Positions 24,975 through 34,007 of a stretch of 64,000 nt of DNA are shown piece after piece (within the stretch, counting starts at the first letter, position 1; each line of letters starts with the position of its first letter). The notes beneath the pieces are model-generated. The model made no database searches. It was not told the DNA's origin and saw nothing but the letters and a program-made list of their open reading frames with translations. Location of the stretch: the NCBI GenBank assembly GCA_022560695.1, contig JADFSP010000006.1, positions 1 through 64,000 of the forward strand, written 5' to 3'. This DNA is from Pseudomonadota bacterium. Lineage in GTDB: Bacteria; Pseudomonadota; Gammaproteobacteria; Steroidobacterales; Woeseiaceae. A program made the position numbers and the translations under genes.

Positions 24975-25418
24975 TTACTCGGGTATTGGATAGGTATCCA
25001 GAGGATCCGTTACAAAGCCGATGCTCTCGGCGCCGCCCCGTTGCAGCAACACCATTGCGCCGACCACGTTGCCGTAAGGTACCGATCGATCGGCCTTGAC
25101 GAGAATCGGTGTGTCGGGGCTGTTACGCAATACCGCGCCGACGCGCGCGACCACTTCCTTGCCGCTGACCGGTTCGTCCTCATTGTCGCCGACGTTGACG
25201 TACAAATTTCCCTCGGCATCGATGCTGATGACGAGCGGCGGATGGTTCGGCACGTCGTCAATCGGTTCCGCGCCCGCCTTGGGCAATTCGACTTCGATGC
25301 CTTGTGTCAGCAATGGCGCCGTGACCATGAAGATGACGAGCAACACCAACATGACATCGATATACGGAACAACGTTGATTTCGCCCATGAGCTTGCGTTT
25401 TTGCATTGACGCTGGCAT
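24975..25418 (-). CDS. tolR: TolR, ExbD-family stator component
   Basis: A 147-residue protein. The start at 25418 is one base after the tolQ stop; a longer in-frame extension (to 25556) lies inside tolQ and lacks homology. The motif GEINVVPYIDVMLVLLVIFM near residues 11-30 is the conserved ExbD/TolR membrane segment with the proton-relay aspartate in YIDVMLVLL. The C-terminal periplasmic domain follows. It forms the proton-driven motor with TolQ that energises TolA. Confidence 0.93.
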   Translation of the reverse strand: MPASMQKRKLMGEINVVPYIDVMLVLLVIFMVTAPLLTQGIEVELPKAGAEPIDDVPNHPPLVISIDAEGNLYVNVGDNEDEPVSGKEVVARVGAVLRNSPDTPILVKADRSVPYGNVVGAMVLLQRGGAESIGFVTDPLDTYPIPE

Positions 25419-25419
25419 G

Positions 25420-26106
25420 TCATGCTCCCTTATTGCTGCGCGCATGTCGCTGCAGGATGCTTGAGAACTCTTCAGTGAAGCCGTCGTATCGATACTCGAG
25501 ACGCACCACCTTGTCGACAAAGCTGTTGTAGGCGACGACTGCGGGAATCGCGGCAAAAAGACCCATGGCGGTTGCGATCAGTGCCTCGGCGATCGGTGGA
25601 GCCACGGTAGCAAGCGTGGCTGATTGCACGTTGGCCAGCCCCATGAAAGCGTTCATGATTCCCCAGACCGTACCGAACAGACCGACGTACGGACTCGTCG
25701 AACCGATCGTCGCCAGGGTCGCGAGGCTTTGCTCCAGCCGGTCGACTTCGCGCATTTGCGCCACGCGCATTGCGCGTCGGCATTCCTCAACCACTTTGTC
25801 GGCGTCAATGTCACCCTGCTGCTGCACACGATTGAATTCGCGAAAACCGGACTCAAATATGCTTGCCATGCCGATCGCACCGCCCTTGCTCCGGCTTGCG
25901 CTGCGATACAATGTATTCAGATCGCCACCCGACCAGAAACTCGCCTCAAAGTCGTCGGATGCGCCCTTGGTACGCCGAATCAACCGTCGTTTCGTGAAAA
26001 TGATCGTCCACGACATGATCGATGCCACGACCAGAATAATCATTACGAGCTGCACCGGTATGCTTGCGCCCAGTACCATTCCAATGACCGACATGTCTGC
26101 TGTCAT
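25420..26106 (-). CDS. tolQ: TolQ, ExbB-family proton channel
   Basis: A 228-residue inner-membrane protein. The start at 26106 overlaps the ybgC stop by four bases and has GAGGAAA eight bases upstream; the longer frame to 26223 is rejected. Three membrane segments are seen (about 13-35, 130-155 and 165-190). The region LATIGSTSPYVGLFGTVWGIMNAF is the conserved TolQ/ExbB pore motif. It couples proton motive force to TolA. Confidence 0.94.
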   Translation of the reverse strand: MTADMSVIGMVLGASIPVQLVMIILVVASIMSWTIIFTKRRLIRRTKGASDDFEASFWSGGDLNTLYRSASRSKGGAIGMASIFESGFREFNRVQQQGDIDADKVVEECRRAMRVAQMREVDRLEQSLATLATIGSTSPYVGLFGTVWGIMNAFMGLANVQSATLATVAPPIAEALIATAMGLFAAIPAVVAYNSFVDKVVRLEYRYDGFTEEFSSILQRHARSNKGA

Positions 26107-26534
26107 GATTTGCTTTCCTCGAATAAGGTCTTCGGTACCCGTAATGGCCTCAGCGAGTCCGCGTTGAGAATCGCTGCCTGTATCTTGCCCCGGCAACACA
26201 ATGTGCCATCCAGGCCGCCACAATAAACATTTTGTTCGATGTCAAAAGTTGCCCTGGACATACCTGCCAGTCGCGCCGTTACTATCAGTTCGTCATTGAA
26301 TCTGGCGGGTGCGACGAAATCGACTTCGGTCCTGACGACGACGAACAGGCGTCGCTCGACGTTCAGCATATGTTCCTGATTCACACCCAGAGACCGCAGC
26401 CACTCTGTCCGGGCGCGCTCCATGAACCTGAAGTAATTCGCATAGTAGACAACACCCTGCGCATCCGTATCCTCGTAGTAGACACGAATCGGCCATGCAA
26501 ATGCCTCTGTGGTTGTCGCCGTTGTCATGCGCAC
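26103..26534 (-). CDS. ybgC: Tol-Pal-associated acyl-CoA thioesterase YbgC
   Basis: A 143-residue hotdog-fold thioesterase. The diagnostic pattern VYYEDTDAQGVVYYANYFRFMERART lies near residues 18-43, with the active aspartate in DTDAQG. YbgC hydrolyses acyl-CoA or acyl-ACP species and is encoded with Tol-Pal in most proteobacteria. The GTG start at 26534 has AAGGA six bases ahead; an ATG two codons later is possible. It begins a few bases after ruvB, so ruv and tol genes may be partly co-transcribed. Confidence 0.93.
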   Translation of the reverse strand: MRMTTATTTEAFAWPIRVYYEDTDAQGVVYYANYFRFMERARTEWLRSLGVNQEHMLNVERRLFVVVRTEVDFVAPARFNDELIVTARLAGMSRATFDIEQNVYCGGLDGTLCCRGKIQAAILNADSLRPLRVPKTLFEESKS

Positions 26535-26536
26535 TA

Positions 26537-27589
26537 TCAGTCCTTGTCGAACAACGGCAAGTCCTGTGACATCTCACTCGCCGGTGCAAGCAAGCCGAAA
26601 TGCAGATACGCATTGCGCGTCGCAACGCGGCCACGCGCCGTGCGCATCATGAAACCCTGCTGAATCAGGTAAGGCTCGATGACATCTTCGATGGTTCCCC
26701 GCTCCTCGCCAAGCGCCGCGGCAAGGCTTTCGATTCCGACCGGCCCGCCATCGAATTTCTCGATAATGGTCAACAGCAATCGTCGATCCATCGCATCGAA
26801 CCCGGTCGGATCCACCTCCAGCATGTCCATTGCGCTGATTGCCACCTCCCCGCTCACAACGCCGTCGGCCTGTACCTCGGCGAAATCCCGCACGCGGCGC
26901 AGCAGCCGATTGGCAATACGCGGGGTGCCACGCGCGCGCATCGCAATCTGCTGTGCACCATCGTTCTCGACCGGCAGATTCAGGATGCCGGCCGATCGTC
27001 GCACAATGGTTTCGAGATCGTCGCTGGAATAAAAGTCGAGCCGTTGCACGATGCCGAATCGATCGCGCAACGGTGACGTTAGCAAGCCTGCCCGTGTCGT
27101 AGCCCCAACCAGCGTGAACGGCGGCACATCCAACTTGATCGAACGTGCAGCCGGCCCCTCGCCGATCATGATGTCCAGCTGAAAATCTTCCATCGCCGGA
27201 TACAACACTTCCTCGACCACAGGACTCAGGCGGTGGATTTCATCGATGAAGAGCACATCGTTCGGCTCGAGGTTGGTCAGCAGTGCTGCCAGGTCGCCGG
27301 GGCGCTCCAGCACCGGACCGGATGTCTGCCGCAAATTGACGCCCATTTCGTTCGCAACAATATGCGCAAGCGTGGTTTTGCCCAGCCCGGGCGGGCCGAA
27401 AATCAGAACGTGGTCCAATGCTTCACCACGCTTCCTGGCCGCCTCGATGAAAATGCTCATCTGCTGCTTGATGCCGGGCTGACCGACGAACTCGGCCAGC
27501 GACTTCGGACGGATCGCACGATCGAATGCCCTGTCTTCGGCTTTCGATTCCGCGCTGCTCAAGCGATCATGCTCAATACCAGCCGCCAT
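26537..27589 (-). CDS. ruvB: Holliday junction helicase subunit RuvB
   Basis: A 350-residue AAA+ ATPase driving branch migration. Walker [12 protein letters not shown] near residue 66 and Walker [12 protein letters not shown] near 112 are intact. Sensor GATTRAGLL and the arginine-finger region SPLRDRFGI are present. The C-terminal winged helix starts about 275 and contains [18 protein letters not shown]. The ATG follows the ruvA stop with no gap. It acts with RuvA and RuvC in recombinational repair. Confidence 0.97.
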   Translation of the reverse strand: MAAGIEHDRLSSAESKAEDRAFDRAIRPKSLAEFVGQPGIKQQMSIFIEAARKRGEALDHVLIFGPPGLGKTTLAHIVANEMGVNLRQTSGPVLERPGDLAALLTNLEPNDVLFIDEIHRLSPVVEEVLYPAMEDFQLDIMIGEGPAARSIKLDVPPFTLVGATTRAGLLTSPLRDRFGIVQRLDFYSSDDLETIVRRSAGILNLPVENDGAQQIAMRARGTPRIANRLLRRVRDFAEVQADGVVSGEVAISAMDMLEVDPTGFDAMDRRLLLTIIEKFDGGPVGIESLAAALGEERGTIEDVIEPYLIQQGFMMRTARGRVATRNAYLHFGLLAPASEMSQDLPLFDKD

Positions 27590-28177
27590 CTACTGCACCA
27601 CCTGCCGCAAGGCCAGTCGGATGATGTCTTCCGCGGACTTGCCGTCGACATCGAGGCTCCCGACCAGTTTGTTGACTTCCCTCGGTTTGTAACCAAGCGC
27701 GATCAATGCGTCCACAGCCTCGCTGCAAGGACCGTGCTCCACTGTGATTGCGGTTGTACCCGCAGCTACCGGCATCTTGCCGATGCGATCGCGCATTTCG
27801 ATGATTAAACGCTCCGAGGTCTTCTTGCCGATACCGGGAATTCTGACGAGCATTGCCGTGTCTTCGTATTCAACACAACGCTGGAAATCCCCGACGCTCA
27901 TCGCCGACAGAATTCCCAGCCCCATCTTTGCACCGACACCGCTGATTTTCAGCAGCGTACGGAATAATAGTCGCTCGGAGTCTGTCGCAAATCCGTAAAG
28001 AATCTGCGCATCTTCGCGAACCAGCAGATGCGTAAAGAGAGACAGCTCCGCCCCGATCGGCGGCAAATCGAGAAAAGTCGACATCGGCGTTTCGATTTCG
28101 TAGCCGACTCCCTGACACTCAATGATGATCACCGGTGCTTGCTTGAACGTCAGCTTACCGCGGACAGAACCAATCAT
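27590..28177 (-). CDS. ruvA: Holliday junction-binding subunit RuvA
   Basis: A 195-residue protein. The start at 28177 overlaps the ruvC stop (ATGA); the longer frame extends into ruvC. Domain I (OB fold) starts MIGSVRGKLTFKQAPVIII. Domain II has two helix-hairpin-helix motifs (LLKISGVGAKMGLGIL and LVRIPGIGKKTSERL). The C-terminal RuvB-binding domain includes EAVDALIALGYKPREVNKLV. Tetramers hold the four-way junction. Confidence 0.96.
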   Translation of the reverse strand: MIGSVRGKLTFKQAPVIIIECQGVGYEIETPMSTFLDLPPIGAELSLFTHLLVREDAQILYGFATDSERLLFRTLLKISGVGAKMGLGILSAMSVGDFQRCVEYEDTAMLVRIPGIGKKTSERLIIEMRDRIGKMPVAAGTTAITVEHGPCSEAVDALIALGYKPREVNKLVGSLDVDGKSAEDIIRLALRQVVQ

Positions 28178-28701
28178 CGCAGACTTACAACGGGCGCAAG
28201 GCCGGCCAGTCGTGCCCGCGTGCGGTGCTGGTGCCCATGACACAGAGCTGTCGCAAGGGCATCGGCGGCATCGAGGCCAGGTAGGCTGTCGAGTCGCAGC
28301 AACGACACGACCATGTGCTGCACCTGCTCCTTGGTGGCCGATCCCGTACCCACAACCGCCAGCTTGATCTCGCGCGGTGCGTATTCGAACACCTCTACGT
28401 CAAATGCAAACGTCGCACACAATGCCGCCGAGCGCGCGTGGCCGAGCTTCAACGCGCTACCAGCATTCTTGTGCATGAACACGGTTTCGATTGCCACGAT
28501 ATCCGGCCTGTATTCGGCAACGATCTCGCCGACAGACGTGAAAATCTGCCTGAGCCTGTCCGGAAAATCACCGTCCGCGCTGCTGATCGTGCCGCTTGCC
28601 ACGTAGACCGGCCGTTCGCCGTCGAAGTCCAGCACGCCGAATCCGGTCTGCCGCGATCCAGGATCGATTCCGAGTATGCGTCGCTTGTCCGTCAATGCCA
28701 C
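28174..28701 (-). CDS. ruvC: Holliday junction resolvase RuvC
   Basis: A 175-residue RNase-H-fold endonuclease. Acidic catalytic residues can be seen in ILGIDPGSRQTGFG (first Asp), VAIETVF (Glu), and GLDAADALATALCH (the two Asp). I chose the GTG at 28701; a TTG two codons upstream, overlapping the yebC stop, is an alternative. It cleaves the junctions processed by RuvAB. It lies between yebC and ruvA with overlaps, which makes a single operon very likely. Confidence 0.95.
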   Translation of the reverse strand: MALTDKRRILGIDPGSRQTGFGVLDFDGERPVYVASGTISSADGDFPDRLRQIFTSVGEIVAEYRPDIVAIETVFMHKNAGSALKLGHARSAALCATFAFDVEVFEYAPREIKLAVVGTGSATKEQVQHMVVSLLRLDSLPGLDAADALATALCHGHQHRTRARLAGLAPVVSLR

Positions 28702-28703
28702 CC

Positions 28704-29447
28704 TCAAATCTGTGCCAGCACGTCGTCGCTGATATCGGCGTTGCTGTACACCTCTTGAACGTCGTCCAAATCCTCGAGCATCTCGAGCAACTTGATCATC
28801 GACGTCGCTTCCTTGACGCCGAGATGCATGCTCGTCGAGGCGCGCATGGTTAATTGCGCCACCTCTGGTTCGAGACCGGCTCCCAGCATTCCGTCGCGGA
28901 CCGATTCGAAGTTTCCGGGATCCGCCAACACCTCGATCGCACCATCATCGTCGACGACGACGTCTTCAGCGCCTGCCTCGATTGCAGCTTCGATGATCGC
29001 ATCCTCGTCGCTGCCGCAGGGATACAGCAGTTGGCCGACGTGATTGAAGAGATAATTCACGGAACCGTCAGCCCCGAGATTGCCGCCGAATTTTGAGAAC
29101 GCATGCCGCACCTCCGCCACCGTCCGATTCTTGTTGTCGGTCAGACAATCGACGATGACAGCGCTTCCACCGGGACCGTAACCCTCGTAGCGCATTTCCT
29201 GATAGTTCGCGTCATCCAGAGCTCCGGCACCACGTTTAATCGCTCGCTCAATATTGTCTTTCGGCATGCTCTGCGACCTGGCCTTGTCGATCGCAAGCCG
29301 CAATCTCGGATTCGAATCCGGATCGCTGTCACCCATCCTGGCCGCAACCGTAATCTCGCGAATCAGCTTGGTGAACAGCTTGCTGCGTTTTTTGTCCTGC
29401 GCGCCCTTGCGATGCTGGATGTTCGCCCACTTGCTGTGTCCCGCCAT
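28704..29447 (-). CDS. yebC: YebC/PmpR-family protein
   Basis: A 247-residue member of the TACO1/YebC family. It begins [21 protein letters not shown], the family hallmark, followed by the [19 protein letters not shown] region. Members act as DNA-binding regulators, and recent work on homologues ties the family to relief of ribosome stalling at proline stretches. Placement ahead of ruvCAB is the conserved gammaproteobacterial order. The product is cytoplasmic. Confidence 0.95.
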   Translation of the reverse strand: MAGHSKWANIQHRKGAQDKKRSKLFTKLIREITVAARMGDSDPDSNPRLRLAIDKARSQSMPKDNIERAIKRGAGALDDANYQEMRYEGYGPGGSAVIVDCLTDNKNRTVAEVRHAFSKFGGNLGADGSVNYLFNHVGQLLYPCGSDEDAIIEAAIEAGAEDVVVDDDGAIEVLADPGNFESVRDGMLGAGLEPEVAQLTMRASTSMHLGVKEATSMIKLLEMLEDLDDVQEVYSNADISDDVLAQI

Positions 29448-29465
29448 AGTCGCCTGCTTGACGCC

Positions 29466-30041
29466 TCAGAAACGAATCTCAAAGCCGATGTGCAAACCCG
29501 AATCGAAACTAAATCGACCCGGGCCGCCATAGTCCGCCTTCGTCGAGCGCACGCCGAGATAGACATCGGCATCGCGTACGACGTTGTAGCCGACGCGAGC
29601 TCCGACCTCGTAGTATTCCTGAACATCACCGAACGATACGACATCCGGTGCGTAATACAGATAACCCCCGACATTAAACCGGTTCGCGTTCGGCAATGTG
29701 TAGCGGACGAATCCGCCCAATGCCAGCGCGCCGCCATCGACGAGTGCGATGTTCGGCTGCGTGTAGACGAATCGAACGCCGAGTCCGGCTTGCAATGGGT
29801 CTTTTCCGTCGCTCGCTTCGTCAACCAGATGAATCCCGATGTGGATAACGTCGCCTCTGGTCTGATGATGCAACCAGCCCAGATCGGCAAGCAGCTTCGG
29901 ATAGCCCGCTCGCAGAAACAATGCCGCCCGTGCGGCGTCATCATTGAGATTGATATCGAACGCGCGATGTGTGGTCTGCGCCGATGCCAAGCCGGTGCAC
30001 AGGCCCAACGCAACGGTCAAAACAGCCTGATACGATTTCAT
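29466..30041 (-). CDS. YfaZ-family outer-membrane protein
   Basis: A 191-residue predicted outer-membrane beta-barrel. The start at 30041 places a signal peptide (AVLTVALGLCTGLASAQ) directly at the N-terminus. The mature protein shows alternating aromatic strands and a final strand SGLHIGFEIRF that ends in phenylalanine, as barrel substrates of BAM do. GYNVVRDADVYLGVRSTKADYGG matches the YfaZ layout. Function is not established. It shares strand and close spacing with yebC (18 bp). Confidence 0.75.
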   Translation of the reverse strand: MKSYQAVLTVALGLCTGLASAQTTHRAFDINLNDDAARAALFLRAGYPKLLADLGWLHHQTRGDVIHIGIHLVDEASDGKDPLQAGLGVRFVYTQPNIALVDGGALALGGFVRYTLPNANRFNVGGYLYYAPDVVSFGDVQEYYEVGARVGYNVVRDADVYLGVRSTKADYGGPGRFSFDSGLHIGFEIRF

Positions 30042-30150
30042 GCCCTGTACCCTTGTGCCCAAGTGATGAAATCAGCCGGGCCACGGGCCGATTTCAGCGC
30101 GTATGATAACGGTTATTGCTCACGCTGGCACAATAGTCAAGTTCCGCCAA

Positions 30151-32283
30151 ATGTCCCTTGCGAAGTCCCAAAAAGCCACGAATGGCGCCGAAACGGCCGA
30201 TATCCTCGCCGCAACCCGGCGCTTCATCGATGCCCTTCCCGGCCCGGCGGACATGTCCGCCACGATCACTGAAGGGCGCGAGATTGCGGCCGTCGTCGCC
30301 TCATTGGGAATGCCGCCGGATGTCATCGCCGCGGCGCACGTTTATCCGCTGGTACGTGATCACTATATTCAAGAAAAAACTTTAGAAAATAATGAATTAA
30401 AGGATATTTCTCGACTGGTTATTGGATTATTGGAGTTACGCCGCTTCACGCTGCCACCGGAGTGGCGCCCGGGCCAGGCGCTCGCCGTGCGGCAGTCGGA
30501 AGCGCTGCGGAAGATGCTGCTGGCCGTTGTGTCCGACGTGCGTCTCGTGCTCGTGCGCATCGCCGAGCAATTGTATCGTTTGAGACAGGCGAAGGCGAGG
30601 CCTGAATCCGAACAACAGGCGCTTGCCATTGAAACTCGCGAAGTCTATGCCGCGCTCGCCAGTCGCCTCGGAGTCTGGCAGCTGAAGTGGGAACTTGAAG
30701 ACCTCGCATTTCGGTATCTCGACGCGGCGACGTACAAGACGATAGCCAGGACGCTCAACGAAAAGCGCGCCGAACGCGAGGAGTTTATCGAACGGGTCAA
30801 GGCGCTGCTGCAAAGCGAACTCGCCGAGGCAGGCATCGAGGCGGATATTACCGGGAGGCCGAAACACATTTACAGCATCTGGCGCAAAATGCAGCGCAAG
30901 AATCGCGGTCTTGAAACACTGTATGACATCCATGCCGTGCGTGTACTCGTCAACGATGTCAAGGACTGTTATGCGGCGCTCGGAGTGGTCCACAACCTGT
31001 GGTCGTACCTGCCGGGTGAATTCGATGATTACGTTGCCAATCCCAAGGACAACGATTACCAGTCTCTCCACACTGCCGTGATCGGCCCCGACAGCAAGAC
31101 GGTCGAGGTGCAGATACGCTCCCATGATATGCACCGGCAGGCTGAACTCGGCGTCGCGTCGCACTGGCGTTACAAGGAAGGCGGCAGCGCACCGGCTGCG
31201 TTCGATCAGAAGATTCGCTTTCTGCGCAATTTGCTGGAGCCGACTGGCGATGACAGCGATCTCCTCGACCAAATCCGCAATGACGTCTTCGAAGATCACG
31301 TTTATGCCGTCAGCCCGAAAGGTGAAGTCATCGAACTTGCGGCGAATGCGACACCACTCGACTTCGCCTATCACGTGCATACGCAGGTCGGCCACCGCTG
31401 CCGCGGAGCCAAAGTGAATGGTCGTATCGTGCCGCTGACATACAAGATTCGAAACGGCGAGCAAATCGAAATCCTTACAGGCAATCAGGCGCAACCCAGT
31501 CGCGACTGGCTGAGTCCGAAGCTCGGCTATCTGGCAAGCGCGCGCGCGCGTGCCAAAGTGCGTAGCTGGTTTCGACAGCAGGATCGCGATCAACACTTGC
31601 GTCAGGGGCGTGAAATCATGGAACGTGAACTGACGCGTTTGAATGTCAAAGATGTTGCGACCGATTCCGTCGCCTCGCAACTGAATCTGCGTGACACGAA
31701 CGCGCTGTATATCTCCCTGGGCGCCGGCGATTTGACCTCGGCCTCGATCGCAACGGCCTTGCAACAGCTGCGCGGTACGGAGATGCCGAAGTCGATGCGT
31801 CGCAAGCGATCACCGCGCCGCAAGGAAAACAAGCCGGACGCGATCGCCGTCAGCGGCGTCGGCGACTTGCTGTGCAATTACTCGCGTTGCTGCAGACCCG
31901 TGCCGCCGGAGCCTATTGTTGGATACATCACACAAGGTCGTGGCGTCAGCATTCACCGCCAGGACTGTGGCAATTTTCTGGGCCTCAACCGGAAGCACCC
32001 GGAGCGAATCATCGAAGTCAGTTGGGGTGCGTCCGATTCCTCGACCTACCCGGTCGACCTTACCTTGCGTGCTTACGATCGAAGCGGTTTGCTTAGAGAC
32101 ATCAGTACCGTTCTGGCGGACGAACATGCCAATGTCACGGATCTCCAGGGACACACTGACAAAGACTCCATGCAGACAATCATGCAAATCAGCATCGAGG
32201 TAAGCGACCTGCCAACGCTGAGCACGACGATCACGCGTCTCGAACAAATTGCCAACGTCATATCGGTGAAACGCAACGCCTGA
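30151..32283 (+). CDS. relA: RelA-type (p)ppGpp synthetase
   Basis: A 710-residue stringent-response enzyme. Start chosen at 30151; an ATG at 30103 is possible. The N-terminal HD hydrolase domain is degenerate (AAAHVYPLVRDHY replaces the HD motif), so this is RelA rather than SpoT. The synthetase part has TLYDIHAVRVLV, GEFDDYVANPKDNDYQSLH and EVQIRSHDMHRQAELGVASHW. A TGS domain (VYAVSPKGEVIEL) and a C-terminal ACT domain follow. The NPKDNDYQS stretch differs from the usual NPKPNGYQS. An AT-rich, TTA-rich patch lies at 30360-30435. Confidence 0.93.
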   Translation: MSLAKSQKATNGAETADILAATRRFIDALPGPADMSATITEGREIAAVVASLGMPPDVIAAAHVYPLVRDHYIQEKTLENNELKDISRLVIGLLELRRFTLPPEWRPGQALAVRQSEALRKMLLAVVSDVRLVLVRIAEQLYRLRQAKARPESEQQALAIETREVYAALASRLGVWQLKWELEDLAFRYLDAATYKTIARTLNEKRAEREEFIERVKALLQSELAEAGIEADITGRPKHIYSIWRKMQRKNRGLETLYDIHAVRVLVNDVKDCYAALGVVHNLWSYLPGEFDDYVANPKDNDYQSLHTAVIGPDSKTVEVQIRSHDMHRQAELGVASHWRYKEGGSAPAAFDQKIRFLRNLLEPTGDDSDLLDQIRNDVFEDHVYAVSPKGEVIELAANATPLDFAYHVHTQVGHRCRGAKVNGRIVPLTYKIRNGEQIEILTGNQAQPSRDWLSPKLGYLASARARAKVRSWFRQQDRDQHLRQGREIMERELTRLNVKDVATDSVASQLNLRDTNALYISLGAGDLTSASIATALQQLRGTEMPKSMRRKRSPRRKENKPDAIAVSGVGDLLCNYSRCCRPVPPEPIVGYITQGRGVSIHRQDCGNFLGLNRKHPERIIEVSWGASDSSTYPVDLTLRAYDRSGLLRDISTVLADEHANVTDLQGHTDKDSMQTIMQISIEVSDLPTLSTTITRLEQIANVISVKRNA

Positions 32284-32374
32284 CGTAAAACCCTGATACG
32301 CAAGCCGGGGCACTCGGGCACATTTATCAGGTACTATCCGTTGCGCGCGATGGCGCCTACATCGAGGAACAGGC

Positions 32375-33853
32375 ATGCAGGAGATTGTCGACAGCATTAA
32401 CGGACTGGTATGGAGCGAGGCACTCATTTTCCTGTGTCTCGGCGCCGGATTGTTTTTCTCCGTCCTGACACGTTTTGTTCAGGTCCGGCTTTTTCGCGAA
32501 ATGATCAGGCTGATATTTTCGGGAAAAAGTTCCGAACGCGGAATATCGTCTTTCCAGGCGCTGGCCGTCTCGCTGTCAGGCCGCGTTGGCACCGGAAACA
32601 TTGCCGGCGTCGCCGCCGCGATCGGATTTGGCGGCCCGGGCGCCGTTTTCTGGATGTGGGTCGTCGCGTTTCTCGGTGCTGCGACAGCTTATGTTGAATC
32701 GACGCTCGGCCAGATTTACAAGGAAGAAGATGAAGGCGAGTATCGCGGTGGCCCGGCCTTCTATATTGAAAAGGCGATGGGTCAGAGGTGGTACGCCTGG
32801 TTGTTTGCAATCACGACGATCGTCGCGACCGGCCTGCTTCTGCCCGGCATTCAGAGTAACAGCATCACAAGTGCCGCCGAACTTGCTTTGGGACCCGGCC
32901 AGATGATCGTAACCGATCTCGGCACCGTGAGCAGCACCAAACTGATTACGGCAATCGGCGTCGTTATCGTACTTGGCTTCATCATATTCGGTGGCGTCAA
33001 GCGTATTGCCAAATTTACGCAGATCGTCGTGCCGTTCATGGCGCTCGCATACATCATCGTTGCGGCAGTCGTCGTAGCACTCAACATCTCGGAACTTCCG
33101 GGAGTGTTCAGGCTAATTATCACAGATGCATTCACAGCGCAGGCTGGTTTCGGTGCCGCAATCGGCTGGGGCGTCAAACGCGGCGTATTCTCAAACGAAG
33201 CCGGTCAGGGTACGGGGCCACATGCGGCAGCGGCATGCGAGGTGCGGCATCCTGCCCAACAGGGTCTCGTGCAGGCTTTTTCGGTATACATCGACACGCT
33301 TTTCATTTGCTCGGCGACGGCATTCATGATCCTGATAACCGGCGCCTACAATGTCCATGGCGCGGATGGCGGCATGATCGTTGCAAACTTGCCCGTAACC
33401 ATCGACCCGAATACACCGACCTATACGCAATTGGCTGTCGAGAGCATGATCCCCGGAGTCGGCAAACCATTTGTCGCGGTAGCGCTGTTCTTCTTCGCGT
33501 TTACGACGCTGCTGGCTTACTACTATATTGCCGAAACGAACATTGCCTACCTGCGCCGTTTCTTCAAAGTGCCGGGGGAACTCATCATTCTCAAGTTGGC
33601 GCTGATGGCGTCGGTATTTTATGGGGCCGTGCACAGCGCGAGTCTCGCCTGGGGCCTCGGCGAAATCGGCGTCGGCCTGATGGCATGGATCAACATCATC
33701 GCGATCCTGATTATATTCTTTAAGGGCAGTCCCGCTCTAAAGGCACTCAAGGACTATGAATCACAACGCAAAGCGGGCGTCACGAATTACACCTTCGACC
33801 CGGAGGCGCTTGGCATCAAGAACGCGGATTTCTGGACGAAAAATAACGACTAG
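32375..33853 (+). CDS. Alanine/glycine:cation symporter (AGCS family)
   Basis: A 492-residue inner-membrane transporter with about 11 hydrophobic segments. Typical AGCS stretches are seen: SFQALAVSLSGRVGTGNIAGVA (near 47-70), GGPGAVFWMWVVAFLGAAT, and GWGVKRGVFSNEAGQGTGPHAA. The family imports alanine or glycine with sodium or protons. GAGGAACAGG precedes the ATG. No glycine riboswitch is visible in the 91-bp gap after relA. It converges on lpdA through a repeat-rich hairpin region. Confidence 0.92.
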   Translation: MQEIVDSINGLVWSEALIFLCLGAGLFFSVLTRFVQVRLFREMIRLIFSGKSSERGISSFQALAVSLSGRVGTGNIAGVAAAIGFGGPGAVFWMWVVAFLGAATAYVESTLGQIYKEEDEGEYRGGPAFYIEKAMGQRWYAWLFAITTIVATGLLLPGIQSNSITSAAELALGPGQMIVTDLGTVSSTKLITAIGVVIVLGFIIFGGVKRIAKFTQIVVPFMALAYIIVAAVVVALNISELPGVFRLIITDAFTAQAGFGAAIGWGVKRGVFSNEAGQGTGPHAAAACEVRHPAQQGLVQAFSVYIDTLFICSATAFMILITGAYNVHGADGGMIVANLPVTIDPNTPTYTQLAVESMIPGVGKPFVAVALFFFAFTTLLAYYYIAETNIAYLRRFFKVPGELIILKLALMASVFYGAVHSASLAWGLGEIGVGLMAWINIIAILIIFFKGSPALKALKDYESQRKAGVTNYTFDPEALGIKNADFWTKNND

Positions 33854-34001
33854 CAAGGCCACGTGCGGGACGTCGTTGATCGGAAGTAACGTGCAGCGAA
33901 GCGAGCCATGACGATCGGCAGAGCCACGTGCCGGACCTTGTTGATCGGAAGTAAAGCGCAGCGAAGCGAGCCATGACGATTAGCAAGGTCCGGCACATGG
34001 C
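33851..34001. repeat. Two 65-bp direct repeats plus a long hairpin between convergent genes
   Basis: Units 33851-33915 and 33916-33980 are tandem and closely similar; both contain TTGATCGGAAGTAA and CAGCGAAGCGAGCCATGACG. A third, truncated and inverted piece at 33983-34001 pairs with 33922-33940 (GCCACGTGCCGGACCTTG with CAAGGTCCGGCACATGGC). No T run follows, so classical intrinsic termination is unlikely. The position suggests an intergenic repeat family member or a bidirectional transcription roadblock. Confidence 0.6.
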
Positions 34002-34007
34002 CCTTGC

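Noticed and set aside
29103..30272. 389-aa plus-strand frame
   Set aside because: Antisense to yebC and the YfaZ-like gene, crossing both; no independent start signal or motif.
30436..31764. 442-aa minus-strand frame
   Set aside because: Antisense to relA; it encodes no family motif and arises from codon bias of the real gene.
32284..32374. Glycine riboswitch before the AGCS transporter
   Set aside because: The 91-bp gap is too short and shows no glycine-aptamer-like conserved core.
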